Shown here: positions 15,986 to 24,388 of the stretch, one piece after another
How the letters are laid out: every line of letters starts with the position of its first letter
How positions within the stretch are numbered: the stretch's first letter is position 1
Source: Gemmatimonadales bacterium
GTDB lineage: Bacteria; Gemmatimonadota; Gemmatimonadetes; Longimicrobiales; Gaopeijiaceae
Length of the DNA stretch: 34,005 nucleotides
Direction: 5' to 3'
Assembly: GCA_007695225.1 (NCBI GenBank)
Contig: REED01000106.1
Span: forward strand, 1 to 34,005
The notes under the pieces: generated by a model
What the model was told of the DNA's origin: nothing
What the model saw: only the letters and a program-made list of their open reading frames with translations
Databases searched by the model: none
Position numbers and translations under genes: made by a program

Positions 15986-17593
15986 TCAGGCTCCCGGAAG
16001 GGGCACGGGATCGTTCACGAGAGCGCCCCGGGTACCCAGGGTCTCGTAACTCAGTCCCTGGAAGGCCGGCGTCACCTCAGCCGCGTGCAGGAAGGCCTGG
16101 TCGGCCCGCGTCGGCGGCTCCCGCTCCGCCAGCCGGGCCAGAAGCGCACCCAGGATCAGCCAGGCCGGGCGGGAGGACCCCACCGGCTGCAACCCTGGCC
16201 AGAAACGCTGCACCCGGCCCTCGTGGTTCGTGAAGGTCCCTTCCTGTTCGGCAAAGGTGGTCACCGGCAGTTGCAGGTGGGCCGCCTCCGTCGGGGTGGG
16301 GTGGCTTCCCAGGTAGACGAAGAGGTCGGCGTGGGCGCCGAAGTCCGGGCCCAGGTCCGCCAATTCATCTCCCAGGACCAGGAGGACGCCCCCCTTCCCC
16401 ATCTCCGATTCCAGACCGCCCGACCCCTCGTCATCTCCCACCCGCTCCATTCCCAGGATCTCGGCCCCCTTCCGATTCGGAGCCAGGTCCCGGCGTCGGG
16501 TGAGGGTCGGGAAGCCCGGAAGGGGAATCTCGTCTTCGGCGCGGCGGGAGCGGAAGACGATGCGTCCGCCTCCGAGATGATCCACCAGCGCTCGGAGGGC
16601 CGCCAGGTCCTCGTTGGAGGCGAAGGGCGAGGCCACCGCGGTGACGGACCGTTCCCCAGACTCCAGCCGCTGGGACAGTTCCTCCAAGACCTCGGTCCAG
16701 CCCCGGTCCACCCACTCGCCACCCTCCCGAATCCGGGGGGTATCCAGCCGATCCGACCGGTTGAGCCAGTGGTATCGGTGACGACCGTAGTCGCACATCC
16801 AGTGTTCGTTCACATCCAGGTTGGAACGGGGCTTGAAGCGCTGCACCTGGTTGTCCCGGACGTTCAGGTCGATGTTGCACCCCTGGGAGCAGTTGGGACA
16901 GATGGAGGGGGTGCGGTCCAGGTCCCATGCCCGGGCCTTGTGGAGGAAGTCCTTGGAGACCAGCGCTCCCACGGGACAGATGTCCACGATGTTCCCGTGG
17001 AAGGGGGATCCGTTCAGCCCCTCCTCGAAGAAGGTGTCGATGACGGAACGGTTCCCCCGCTCCACCACCGTGAGCCGGGGGTCCCGGGCCACCTCGTTCA
17101 TGTACCGGACGCATCGGGTGCACATGACGCAGCGGTCCCCATAGAAGAGGACGTCGCCTCCGAAATCGTCCCGGCCGAAGACCCGCTTCGGCTCTCGGGA
17201 CCGGCCTCGCTTCGGACCCTCGGCGTGGACGTAGTCCTGGAATTCGCACTCCCCGGACTGGTCGCAGATGGGGCAGTCCAGGGGGTGGTTCGCCAGATAG
17301 AACTCCAGGACCCCCGTGCGCATGGTCCGGGCGCTCTCGCTCTGGGTGTGGACCACCTGGCCGTCCTGGGCCATGGTGACGCAGGAGGGTTGGAGTTTGG
17401 GTGCCCCTTCCACCTCCACCAGGCAGAGCCGGCACTGGGCCGGAGCCGAAAGGCCGGGGTGATAGCAGTAATGGGGGACCCGGGTACCCATGGCCTCGGC
17501 GGCCTGGAGAAGGGTGGCTCCCTTGGGAACCGTCAACTCCTGGCCGTCGATGGTGAGGGTGACGGTATCGGGATTCTTGGCGTTTTCTGGCAT
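15986..17593 (-). CDS. nuoG: NADH-quinone oxidoreductase subunit G (iron-sulfur, shortened C-terminal domain)
   Basis: This peripheral-arm subunit of complex I carries electrons from NuoF/E towards NuoI. In the 535-residue product four cluster sites are visible. The 2Fe-2S N1b site is Cys 43, 54, 57, 71. N5 has His 103 and Cys 107, 110, 116. N4 is CVMCTRC at 155, 158, 161 plus Cys 206. A fourth site reads Cys 232, 235, 239, 267 (C-x2-C-x3-C-x27-C), matching the N7 cluster found only in some bacteria. The molybdopterin-enzyme-like domain that follows is much shorter than in E. coli or Thermus, which have about 780-910 residues. ATG at 17593 is preferred: it is 7 bp after nuoF and begins the family sequence, whereas the frame upstream lies inside nuoF. 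Confidence 0.94.
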   Translation of the reverse strand: MPENAKNPDTVTLTIDGQELTVPKGATLLQAAEAMGTRVPHYCYHPGLSAPAQCRLCLVEVEGAPKLQPSCVTMAQDGQVVHTQSESARTMRTGVLEFYLANHPLDCPICDQSGECEFQDYVHAEGPKRGRSREPKRVFGRDDFGGDVLFYGDRCVMCTRCVRYMNEVARDPRLTVVERGNRSVIDTFFEEGLNGSPFHGNIVDICPVGALVSKDFLHKARAWDLDRTPSICPNCSQGCNIDLNVRDNQVQRFKPRSNLDVNEHWMCDYGRHRYHWLNRSDRLDTPRIREGGEWVDRGWTEVLEELSQRLESGERSVTAVASPFASNEDLAALRALVDHLGGGRIVFRSRRAEDEIPLPGFPTLTRRRDLAPNRKGAEILGMERVGDDEGSGGLESEMGKGGVLLVLGDELADLGPDFGAHADLFVYLGSHPTPTEAAHLQLPVTTFAEQEGTFTNHEGRVQRFWPGLQPVGSSRPAWLILGALLARLAEREPPTRADQAFLHAAEVTPAFQGLSYETLGTRGALVNDPVPLPGA

Positions 17594-17600
17594 GATGCTC

Positions 17601-18893
17601 CTACGCAGCTCCCACCCGCTCACCACGGCGGATCAGGGCCAGGTAATCGTCCCGGAACTTGGCGATGGAGGAGGCCACCGGGGCCGCCGCCGAATCGGAA
17701 AGGACGCAGATCGTCGTCCCCGTCATCTGGACTCCCAATTCCAGAAGGGTATCCAGGTCTTCCTCGGTCCCCTTCCCCGTCTCGATCCGCTTCAGGATCC
17801 GGGCCGTCCACTGGGTGCCCTCCCGGCACGGGGTACACTGGCCGCAGGATTCATGGGCGTAGAAGTCCACCATGCGGCGCACCTGCTTCACCACGTTGGC
17901 GGTGTCGTCCATGACGATCACCGAGGCACATCCCAGCATGGAGCCGGCTTTCACCACCCCCTCATAGTCCAGGGTGCAGCTCTCACACTCTTCGGCGTTC
18001 ATGAGAGGGACCGAGGATCCTCCGGGAATCACGGCCTTGAGGGACCGGCCCTCGTGGAATCCGCCGCAGACATCGTAGATCAGTTCCTTCATGGGGAAGC
18101 CCAGGGGGAGCTCGTAGTTTCCAGGGAGCTTCACGTGCCCGCTGACGCAGAAGAGCTTCGTCCCCGGCGAGCGCTCCGTTCCCCACTGGCGATACCACTC
18201 ACCCCCGTGCCTGAGGATGTGGGGAATGGCCGCAAGGGTTTCCACGTTGTTGATGGTGGTGGGCTTCCCGAAGGCGCCCACCGCTGCCGGGAAGGGAGGT
18301 TTGATCCGGGGGAGCCCCCGCCGCCCCTCCAGCGAGTTCATGAGGGCCGTCTCCTCACCGCAGATGTAGGCCCCGGCCCCGGAGTGGATGGTGACGTCGA
18401 TGGAAACACCGCTTCCCAGGATGTCCTCTCCCGCCAAATTGGCGGCGTAGGCCTCCTCCAGCGCCTTCGCCAGCACCTGGACCGCCTCGAAAAACTCCCC
18501 ACGGCAGTAGATGTAGACGTGTTCGGCCTGCATGGCGTAGGCCCCGATGAGGCAACCCTCGATGACCTGATGCGGCGTCCACCGGAGCAACTCACGGTCC
18601 TTGAAGGTCCCGGGCTCCGACTCGTCGGCATTGCAGCAGAGGTAGTGGGGGCCCTTCTTCTCCTTGGGCATGAAGGACCACTTCACCCCGGTGGGGAATC
18701 CAGCTCCTCCCCGACCCCGGAGCCCGGAGGATTTCACCGTCTCCACGACCTCCTCCCGGGACATGCCCAGGGCCTTGCGGAGCCCTTCGTAGCCCTCCAG
18801 GGCCTTCCAGCCCGCCAGGGTCCGGGTGGCGGGGTCGCCGAAACCGCGGGACAGGACCCGGGTTTCCTTCTCGTGGGTGTATGGATACGCCAT
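17601..18893 (-). CDS. nuoF: NADH-quinone oxidoreductase subunit F (FMN and NADH binding)
   Basis: This is the NADH-oxidising subunit of complex I, 430 residues, the usual length. GLRGRGGAGFPTGVKW at 57-72 binds the nucleotide and FMN, and NADESEPGTFKDR at 88-100 is the second cofactor-binding stretch. GAGAYICGEETALMNSLEG is also conserved. The N3 4Fe-4S ligands are Cys 350, 353, 356 and 396 (SCGQCTPCREGT, then TTIC). The ATG follows the nuoE stop codon directly with no spacer. Confidence 0.97.
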   Translation of the reverse strand: MAYPYTHEKETRVLSRGFGDPATRTLAGWKALEGYEGLRKALGMSREEVVETVKSSGLRGRGGAGFPTGVKWSFMPKEKKGPHYLCCNADESEPGTFKDRELLRWTPHQVIEGCLIGAYAMQAEHVYIYCRGEFFEAVQVLAKALEEAYAANLAGEDILGSGVSIDVTIHSGAGAYICGEETALMNSLEGRRGLPRIKPPFPAAVGAFGKPTTINNVETLAAIPHILRHGGEWYRQWGTERSPGTKLFCVSGHVKLPGNYELPLGFPMKELIYDVCGGFHEGRSLKAVIPGGSSVPLMNAEECESCTLDYEGVVKAGSMLGCASVIVMDDTANVVKQVRRMVDFYAHESCGQCTPCREGTQWTARILKRIETGKGTEEDLDTLLELGVQMTGTTICVLSDSAAAPVASSIAKFRDDYLALIRRGERVGAA

Positions 18894-19586
18894 CTAGGCC
18901 CCCTCTTCCCGGAGGCGTGCCAGGATGTCCGGCACGTCGGCGGGAGTCACGTTCTCGTAGTAGCGGGAGTTGATCTGCACCGCGGTGGGGAAACCACACG
19001 CAGCCAGGCACTCCACTTCCATCACGGTGAAGAATCCATCCTCAGAGATCTGCCCCAGTTCGGTCTCCGTCGCCGCCAGGAAGGCTTCCAGGACCTCGTC
19101 CCCGCCACAGAGATTGCAGGAGATGTTGGTGCAGACCTGGATGAGGTAGCGACCCACCGGCCGCTTGTTGTACATGGTGTAGAAGGTGGCCACGCCCCGC
19201 ACATAGGCGTCGGAGAGCCCGAGCATCTCCCCCACCTCCCGCATGGTCTCCGGGGAGACGTGTCCCCGGAGCTCCTGAGCCAGGTTCAGCGCCGGGAGGA
19301 GCGCGGCCTGGGCATCGGGATACCGACTCCGGATCTTCTCGAACCGCTGGGCATAGGGCCCCTCGAAGAGAGGCGCCTCGGGGTCCTTGTCGGCCAGCAT
19401 GTAGGGGAAGGTGGGGGACCCGGACGGGTGTCCCCCGTCCAGCGGGCGTTCCCCGACGAAGTCGTCCCCCCGGACCTGGTCCTCGGTGAGGTCGAACTCG
19501 CCGGTGTTGCCTGCCCATCCCGGGTTCCGGAAGGGTCCGCGTTCCCGGATGCTGCCCCGGGTCGGGTTCGGAGTCTCGTCGCTCAC
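18894..19586 (-). CDS. nuoE: NADH-quinone oxidoreductase subunit E (2Fe-2S), N-terminally extended
   Basis: This subunit is a thioredoxin-fold partner of NuoF holding the off-path N1a cluster. Its ligands are Cys 152, 157, 193 and 197 (CTNISCNLCGG and CLAACGFP). The GTG at 19586 overlaps the nuoD stop as GTGA and is chosen for that reason; the frame further upstream is a shadow of nuoD. With this start the protein has 230 residues, and the first 75 or so are hydrophilic with no family counterpart. A later in-frame ATG (YMLADKDPEAPLFEG) would give about the normal length, so the true start is uncertain. Confidence 0.93.
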   Translation of the reverse strand: MSDETPNPTRGSIRERGPFRNPGWAGNTGEFDLTEDQVRGDDFVGERPLDGGHPSGSPTFPYMLADKDPEAPLFEGPYAQRFEKIRSRYPDAQAALLPALNLAQELRGHVSPETMREVGEMLGLSDAYVRGVATFYTMYNKRPVGRYLIQVCTNISCNLCGGDEVLEAFLAATETELGQISEDGFFTVMEVECLAACGFPTAVQINSRYYENVTPADVPDILARLREEGA

Positions 19587-20860
19587 CGGTCGATCTCTCC
19601 CAGGACGATGTCCAGGCTGGCGTTCACCATGATCACGTCGGCCAGAAGGCCACCCGTCACCAACTGGGGGATGGCCGAAAGGTTCACGAAGGAGGGAGGA
19701 CGGATTCGCCACCGGACCGGCTTCGACCCCCCGTCGCTCACCACGTACATCCCCAGCTCCCCCTTGGAGCCCTCCACCGGGAAGTAGGACTCCCCGACCG
19801 GAGCCTTGACCCCCTCCATGACCAGCTTGAAGTGGTGGATCATGGCGGCCATGTCGTTCATGGCGTCGGTCTTGGAGGGGAGGGCGACCCTGGGGTCGTC
19901 CACGTTGATGGGCCCGTCGGGAAGGCGGTCCACGGCCTGGTGGAGGATCCGGACCGACTGCCTCATTTCCTCGAATCGGACCAGGTAGCGGTCAAAGCAG
20001 TCCCCGTGCTCCCCGATGGGGACCTCGAAGTCGTAGGTCTCGTAGTCGTAGTAGGGTCGATCCTTCCGGACATCGTAGGGCACCCCGCTGGCCCGGAGAT
20101 TGGGACCGGAGAGGCCACAGTTGATGGCCTCCTCGGCCGAGATGACCCCGACGCCCTGGGTGCGTCCCAGGTGGATGCCGTTGGTGTGGAGGAGATACTC
20201 GATCTCGTCCAGGGTCTTCATCACCCCGTCGGCAAAGTCCCGAACCCCGTGCTCCCACCCCTCGGGAATGTCGGACATCATCCCACCCACCCGGGTGGCG
20301 GAGGTGGTGATCCGGGCCCCGGTGAAGGACTCGTGGAGCTTGTAGACCTTCTCCCGCTCCTGGAAGGCGTAGAGGAAGGGGGTGAAGGCCCCCACGTCGA
20401 TGGCCCAGGTCCCCAGCCAGAGGAGGTGGGAGAAGATCCGGTCCAGCTCCATGCAGATGACCCGTACGACCTTGCAACGCTCGGTGACCTCCACCCCCAT
20501 CATCTTCTCCACCGCCATGACGTAGGCGCAGTTGTAGATGAGGGGCGCCAGGTAGTCCATCCGATCGGTGAGGGGCACCACCTGGTTCCAGTCCCGGTAC
20601 TCTCCCAGCTTCTCGAAGGAGGAATGGAGATAGCCGATATGGGGAACGCAGCTGACCACCGTCTCCCCGTCCAACTCCAGGACGAGCCGGAGAACGCCGT
20701 GGGTGGCGGGGTGTTGGGGCCCGATGTTGATGAGCATGTTCTCGGACTCGAAGTCCGCCACGGGGAGATCGGCGGGGGCCATGAGCCCCTGGGTCGGACG
20801 GAAGTCCAAGCCCAGCTCCGGTGTCCTGGAGATCTGATATTCGACGGTCTTTCGAGTCAT
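19583..20860 (-). CDS. nuoD: NADH-quinone oxidoreductase subunit D
   Basis: This is the 49-kDa-type subunit that forms the quinone-binding pocket with NuoB. It has 425 residues. NIGPQHPATHGVLRLVLELD contains the conserved His loop at the quinone site. YLHSSFEKLGEYRDW and VPLTDRMDYLAP, and the C-terminal VMVNASLDIVLGEIDR-like ending, are diagnostic. ATG at 20860 is preferred over a TTG three codons earlier. The gene is separate from nuoC, unlike the fused nuoCD of enterobacteria. Confidence 0.96.
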   Translation of the reverse strand: MTRKTVEYQISRTPELGLDFRPTQGLMAPADLPVADFESENMLINIGPQHPATHGVLRLVLELDGETVVSCVPHIGYLHSSFEKLGEYRDWNQVVPLTDRMDYLAPLIYNCAYVMAVEKMMGVEVTERCKVVRVICMELDRIFSHLLWLGTWAIDVGAFTPFLYAFQEREKVYKLHESFTGARITTSATRVGGMMSDIPEGWEHGVRDFADGVMKTLDEIEYLLHTNGIHLGRTQGVGVISAEEAINCGLSGPNLRASGVPYDVRKDRPYYDYETYDFEVPIGEHGDCFDRYLVRFEEMRQSVRILHQAVDRLPDGPINVDDPRVALPSKTDAMNDMAAMIHHFKLVMEGVKAPVGESYFPVEGSKGELGMYVVSDGGSKPVRWRIRPPSFVNLSAIPQLVTGGLLADVIMVNASLDIVLGEIDR

Positions 20861-20910
20861 GGGTTCCAACGGTTCGGGACCTGGAAGGACGGCGGAAGGC
20901 CGCCCCCGGA

Positions 20911-21651
20911 TCAGCTCCCGCCCCCGTCCTCCGGGGTCGGGTCCACGTCGGGCTTCGCGGTCGCCTTGGGTGCTCCGGAGAGTTCCCGCCAGCGCACGAG
21001 CTGGGGCTCACGCCCGGGTCCCAGTTCGGAGGGAACGTAATAGTCCTCCACCTCCTGGCTCAGGGCCCGTCGGGTCTGTTCCGCCCGGGAGAATCTTCCC
21101 CGGAGCGGGAAGTCCTTCCGGAGAGGGTGGCCTTCGGCGTAGTGCTCAGGCATGAGGATTCGTCGGGGATCCGGGTGGTTCCGGAACCGGATGCCGAACA
21201 TGTCCCACACCTCTCGCTCCAGCCAATTGGCGGCCTGCCAGAGGGGGACCACCGAATCCGCCTCGAGCTCGGAAAGGGGGAGCTCCGCCTTGAGCCTCAG
21301 CGCCCGCCGATGGGGGATGGAGTACAACTGGTAGACCAGCTGGAGGGGTCGCCCCCCCCCATAGTCCACCGCCGTGACGTCGGAGAGGAAGTTGTAGAAA
21401 TGGTCCGCATCCTCCTTGAGCCACTGGAGGATCTCGAAGGTCCGATCCGGAGCCACGAAGACCACATGCTCGTCCCCGCCCGTCACCTCGTGCCGGAGAA
21501 AGGCGTCGGGAAACCGCTCCCGGAGCGCCGGCACCGAGGGGTGAGCCTGATCCAGTCCACCGGGCACGACGGGGGCGAGAACATCTTCCTCCTCGGGAAG
21601 GGCGATCTCCCCCTTCAGCCCCGGGCCGTCCTCGGTCTTCTCTTCAGTCAT
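20911..21651 (-). CDS. nuoC: NADH-quinone oxidoreductase subunit C
   Basis: This 30-kDa-type connecting subunit of complex I has 246 residues. The family signature is complete: EREVWDMFGIRFRNHPD followed by RRILMPEHYAEGHPLRKDFP. Both ends are extended by acidic or Pro-rich segments (MTEEKTEDGPGLKGE and PKATAKPDVDPTPEDGGGS), which look disordered. It lies 50 bp before nuoD and about 80 bp after nuoB. These are two of the wider gaps in the operon. Confidence 0.95.
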   Translation of the reverse strand: MTEEKTEDGPGLKGEIALPEEEDVLAPVVPGGLDQAHPSVPALRERFPDAFLRHEVTGGDEHVVFVAPDRTFEILQWLKEDADHFYNFLSDVTAVDYGGGRPLQLVYQLYSIPHRRALRLKAELPLSELEADSVVPLWQAANWLEREVWDMFGIRFRNHPDPRRILMPEHYAEGHPLRKDFPLRGRFSRAEQTRRALSQEVEDYYVPSELGPGREPQLVRWRELSGAPKATAKPDVDPTPEDGGGS

Positions 21652-21729
21652 TCCTGCACCCCTCCTGGGCGTCTGCCCCGGGTCGGGGCGAGGTCGTGGG
21701 TCGGGTCGTGGCCGGCGTGTCGCCGGCGA

Positions 21730-22422
21730 TCACGGGATCCGGTCCCCTGGACGCTCCTGTGGAATGGGATGAATCAGGCCGCTGGCCCGATTCTGGTTTG
21801 TGGAGTTCCCGAATGGAAGGGAGAGGGCCTCCACCGTGACGGCATCGGCGTTGGGACGTCCCGCGTCCTCCGGTGGCTCCCGACGCAGTTCGCCGTGGAG
21901 GGCCAGGGTCTCCCCCCGGATCTTCTCCTGGATCATCATGAGGCCGTAGATGAGGGCCTCAGGCCGGGGCGGGCATCCGGGAACGTAGACATCCACCGGA
22001 ATGATGGTGTCGATGCCCTGGACCATGGAGTAGACATCGAAGACCCCGCCGGAGGAGGCGCAGGCGCCCATGGACACGGACCACTTGGGCTGGGGCATCT
22101 GGTCCCAGATCCGTCGCAGCACGGGAGCCAGCTTGTAAGGCACCCGGCCCGCACAGATCAGGACGTCGGCCTGGCGGGGCGAGAAGGACATCCGCTCCAT
22201 CCCGAAGCGGGCCAGGTCGTGGGTGGAGGCTGCCGAGGCCATCATCTCGATGGCGCAGCAGGCCGTCCCGAAGGGCATGGGCCAGAGGGAGTTCCTCCGG
22301 GCCCAGTTCACCACGAAATCCAGCTTCGTGGTGAGGAAGGTGGGGGACCCCTGACCGAAGATGCCTGCGGGGAGTCCGCCCTCGGGCGGATCGTTCCGGG
22401 GTGCTTCGTGGTTGTCGCTCAT
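21730..22422 (-). CDS. nuoB: NADH-quinone oxidoreductase subunit B (cluster N2)
   Basis: This subunit holds N2, the terminal iron-sulfur cluster that reduces quinone. Its four ligands are Cys 55 and 56 (the tandem pair in [11 protein letters not shown]), Cys 121 (GACASSGG) and Cys 150 ([11 protein letters not shown]). Their spacing equals that in E. coli NuoB. The ATG overlaps the nuoA stop as ATGA, which fixes the start; the open frame further upstream is nuoA shadow. About 50 residues after the conserved core form an unconserved tail. Confidence 0.96.
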   Translation of the reverse strand: MSDNHEAPRNDPPEGGLPAGIFGQGSPTFLTTKLDFVVNWARRNSLWPMPFGTACCAIEMMASAASTHDLARFGMERMSFSPRQADVLICAGRVPYKLAPVLRRIWDQMPQPKWSVSMGACASSGGVFDVYSMVQGIDTIIPVDVYVPGCPPRPEALIYGLMMIQEKIRGETLALHGELRREPPEDAGRPNADAVTVEALSLPFGNSTNQNRASGLIHPIPQERPGDRIP

Positions 22423-22775
22423 TCCCAGTCCAGACCTCCTTTCCGCCACTCGTAGATGAACCCGACCACCAGGATCGTCATGAAGATGCTCATGGCGATG
22501 AATCCCTCCCATCCCAGGTATCTCATTTCCACGGCCCAGGGGATGAGGAAGATGGCCTCCAGATCGAAAATGATGAAGCTGATGGCCACCATGTAGAACT
22601 TCACCGAGAACCGGGCCCGGGTGTCCCCCAGGGGGATCATCCCCGATTCGTAGGGCATGTCCTTTTCCGGCGTCGGGCGTCGGGGGTTGAGGATGGCGGA
22701 TGCCACCACCATCCCCACCGCGTTGGCGAGGGAGACCCCGAAAAGGATGAGTACCGGCAGGTACGAAGAGGACAT
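22419..22775 (-). CDS. nuoA: NADH-quinone oxidoreductase subunit A
   Basis: This is the first gene of the operon and a 118-residue, three-helix membrane subunit near the quinone tunnel. Diagnostic stretches are [20 protein letters not shown], including the loop with Glu and Gly, and [20 protein letters not shown] with its paired acidic residues. No clear Shine-Dalgarno sequence precedes the ATG. The promoter predicted upstream would give a leader of about 40 bases. Confidence 0.95.
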   Translation of the reverse strand: MSSSYLPVLILFGVSLANAVGMVVASAILNPRRPTPEKDMPYESGMIPLGDTRARFSVKFYMVAISFIIFDLEAIFLIPWAVEMRYLGWEGFIAMSIFMTILVVGFIYEWRKGGLDWE

Positions 22776-22824
22776 GAAGAGGGGGCGGAAGCGTTTGTGA
22801 AATCGTTCACTAGCTCAGAGCCCA

Positions 22825-22854
22825 AATGTACCCGTCAGCGCTTAGGGGTGTCAA
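22825..22854 (-). promoter_or_regulatory. Sigma70-type promoter of the nuo operon
   Basis: On the minus strand a perfect -35 box TTGACA (22854-22849) is followed after 18 bases by TACATT (22830-22825), four of six matches to the -10 consensus. Transcription would begin near 22818, about 40 bases before the nuoA ATG. The divergent arrangement with dcd makes a promoter here expected. Confidence 0.6.
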
Positions 22855-22876
22855 CCCGAAAGCCCCGGTTTTCGGG
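22855..22876. repeat. Small inverted repeat next to the nuo -35 box
   Basis: CCCGAAA (22855-22861) and TTTCGGG (22870-22876) are exact reverse complements around an 8-base centre. The repeat abuts the -35 box of the predicted nuo promoter, where an activator site would be expected. It is short enough to be chance. Confidence 0.3.
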
Positions 22877-23040
22877 GGATTTCCCCTGGGGGACAAAAGC
22901 CTGTCAAGGAGAACCGCGGTGGGAAAAGGACCTCGACGGATCCCTGTCCAGCGGTCCCGCCCGCTTTGCGCAGCGGGAGGTTCCACCATCTCCTGATTCC
23001 CCGCCGGCAGAGAGGAGCGCTCCGCCTGAGGGAGGAGGGG

Positions 23041-23070
23041 TTGGCACCACCCTTCGCTGGGGTCTATACT
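23041..23070 (+). promoter_or_regulatory. Sigma70-type promoter for dcd
   Basis: TTGGCA (23041-23046, five of six) is followed after 18 bases by TATACT (23065-23070, five of six). Transcription would start near 23077, leaving a leader of about 178 bases before the dcd ATG. Confidence 0.55.
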
Positions 23071-23076
23071 GCGCCC

Positions 23077-23254
23077 GTCACTGCACCGGTCGGGGCCTCG
23101 GTCGGGTTCAGTACTGCGCCTGACCGAACCCGGTGCGAGGGCCCGCCACGCATCGCCGCCGCGTCCGGCCGTTCCGTTCCTGGTCGTCCCAGGTGTTCCA
23201 TCGTTCCGAGATCGACGGACTCACTCCTCCTTCCACTCCCTGCGCACCCCATCC
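23077..23254 (+). other. Long, possibly structured leader of dcd
   Basis: This predicted 5' untranslated stretch contains repeated and paired elements. TACTGCGCC, first seen at 23067-23075 over the -10 box, recurs at 23112-23120. GGTCGGG occurs twice close together. GGGTTCAG can pair with CTG...AACCC around the second TACTGCGC. No Shine-Dalgarno sequence is evident before the dcd ATG. No known riboswitch or tRNA pattern is recognised. Confidence 0.35.
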
Positions 23255-23809
23255 ATGACCATTCGAAGTGACCGCTGGATCCGCCAGATGGCGAAGGAAC
23301 ACGGGATGATCGAGCCCTTCGAGCCCAACCAGGTCCGGGAGGGCACCATCTCATACGGGGTCTCGTCCTACGGGTACGACATCCGGGTATCACCGGAGTT
23401 CAAGGTCTTCACCAACGTTCACAGCGTGGTGGTGGATCCGAAGAACTTCGATGACCGCTCTTTCGTGGATGTGAATGCGGAGAGCTGCATCATCCCCCCC
23501 AACTCCTTCGCCCTGGCCCGGACGGTGGAGTACTTCCGGGTTCCCCGAAACGTCCTGGCCATCTGTCTTGGGAAGAGCACCTACGCGCGCTGCGGGATCG
23601 TGGTGAACGTGACGCCGCTGGAGCCTTCCTGGGAGGGGTATCTGACCCTGGAGATCTCCAACACCACGCCTCTTCCGGCCAAGATCTACGCCAACGAGGG
23701 GATCGCCCAGCTCCTCTTCTTCCAGGGAGAGGAGGAGCCGGAGGTGGCCTACGCGGACCGGAAGGGGAAGTACCAGGGCCAGGTGGGAGTCACCCTCCCC
23801 CGACTCTGA
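23255..23809 (+). CDS. dcd: dCTP deaminase
   Basis: This cytoplasmic homotrimeric enzyme converts dCTP to dUTP, the first step of dTTP supply in many bacteria. The 184-residue product shows the family blocks [38 protein letters not shown] and [19 protein letters not shown]. Glu 133 of TLEISNT aligns with the catalytic Glu of E. coli Dcd. Length is normal. The GKSTYARCG variant is that of the non-enterobacterial branch. Some members of the superfamily also hydrolyse dUTP, which cannot be decided by eye. It is the only convincing plus-strand gene here, divergent from nuo and convergent with the FKBP gene 30 bp away. Confidence 0.95.
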   Translation: MTIRSDRWIRQMAKEHGMIEPFEPNQVREGTISYGVSSYGYDIRVSPEFKVFTNVHSVVVDPKNFDDRSFVDVNAESCIIPPNSFALARTVEYFRVPRNVLAICLGKSTYARCGIVVNVTPLEPSWEGYLTLEISNTTPLPAKIYANEGIAQLLFFQGEEEPEVAYADRKGKYQGQVGVTLPRL

Positions 23810-23839
23810 GGTTCCCTCCCGGTCCGCCGCGCCTCACCG

Positions 23840-24388
23840 TCAGCTTCCGGGGGGAGGCTGCTGATCGACGAGTTCCACCCGGAAGGCGAGCCAGGAGTTG
23901 GGGGGGATCTGTCCCGAGGAGCGGGGGCCGTAACCCAGTGCCGGCGGAATGAGGAGCGTCCGGACCTCGTTCAGCTGCATCCCGGTGACACCCTCCTCGA
24001 AGCCGGGGATGAGGGGGTCGATGCCCAGGCGGAAGCTCAGGGGTCCCCGTGCTCCGAATGCCAGTTCACGGCTGCTGTCGAACATGCGTCCGTCGGGGAG
24101 CCATCCGTCATAGTCCACCAGGAGGTTGTCTCCCTGACCGGCGGGTGTGCCGTCCTCCTCCCCCTCCTCGTCCACGCGGATCCAGAGACCCGAAGGCTGC
24201 TCTTCGAAGTCGGCCAGCTGGATGCCCAACCCGCTGGCCCACCGGACATCCTCCGCCGCCAGGGGATCCGGCGCGGTGATGGTATACTCGGAGCAGCCCG
24301 AAAGGAGGACCCCACCGACTGCCATGGCTGCCAGCATGAAGAGCGGCACGGTTTTGGGCCCTCCGGCCCGGGACTTCTGGGAACTCAT
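23840..24388 (-). CDS. FKBP-type peptidyl-prolyl isomerase, lipoprotein
   Basis: This is a prolyl cis-trans isomerase probably anchored in the cell envelope. The 182-residue product begins with a lipoprotein signal: basic N-terminus, hydrophobic core, lipobox LLSGC with Cys 32. The FKBP domain covers about residues 80-178. Recognisable are VDYDGWLPDGRMFDSS, FRLGIDPLIPGFEEGVTGMQ, the LLIPPALGYG stretch and IPPNSWLAFRVELV, all close to the FKBP core pattern. Its ATG overlaps the stop of the amidohydrolase gene (ATGA), so the two are translationally coupled. It could assist folding of exported proteins, including its neighbour; that is inference. Confidence 0.92.
   Translation of the reverse strand: MSSQKSRAGGPKTVPLFMLAAMAVGGVLLSGCSEYTITAPDPLAAEDVRWASGLGIQLADFEEQPSGLWIRVDEEGEEDGTPAGQGDNLLVDYDGWLPDGRMFDSSRELAFGARGPLSFRLGIDPLIPGFEEGVTGMQLNEVRTLLIPPALGYGPRSSGQIPPNSWLAFRVELVDQQPPPGS

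Noticed and set aside
15977-19787. Two long plus-strand open frames opposite nuoG, nuoF and nuoE
   Set aside because: Their translations lack motifs and follow the complement of conserved iron-sulfur genes.
23067-23130. Possible tRNA-like sequence in the dcd leader because of a GGTTCA-type stretch
   Set aside because: No acceptor stem, anticodon stem or complete T-loop can be drawn.
22966-23271. Plus-strand open frame of 101 codons across the dcd leader
   Set aside because: It overlaps the promoter and the dcd start, has no ribosome-binding site and no recognisable sequence.
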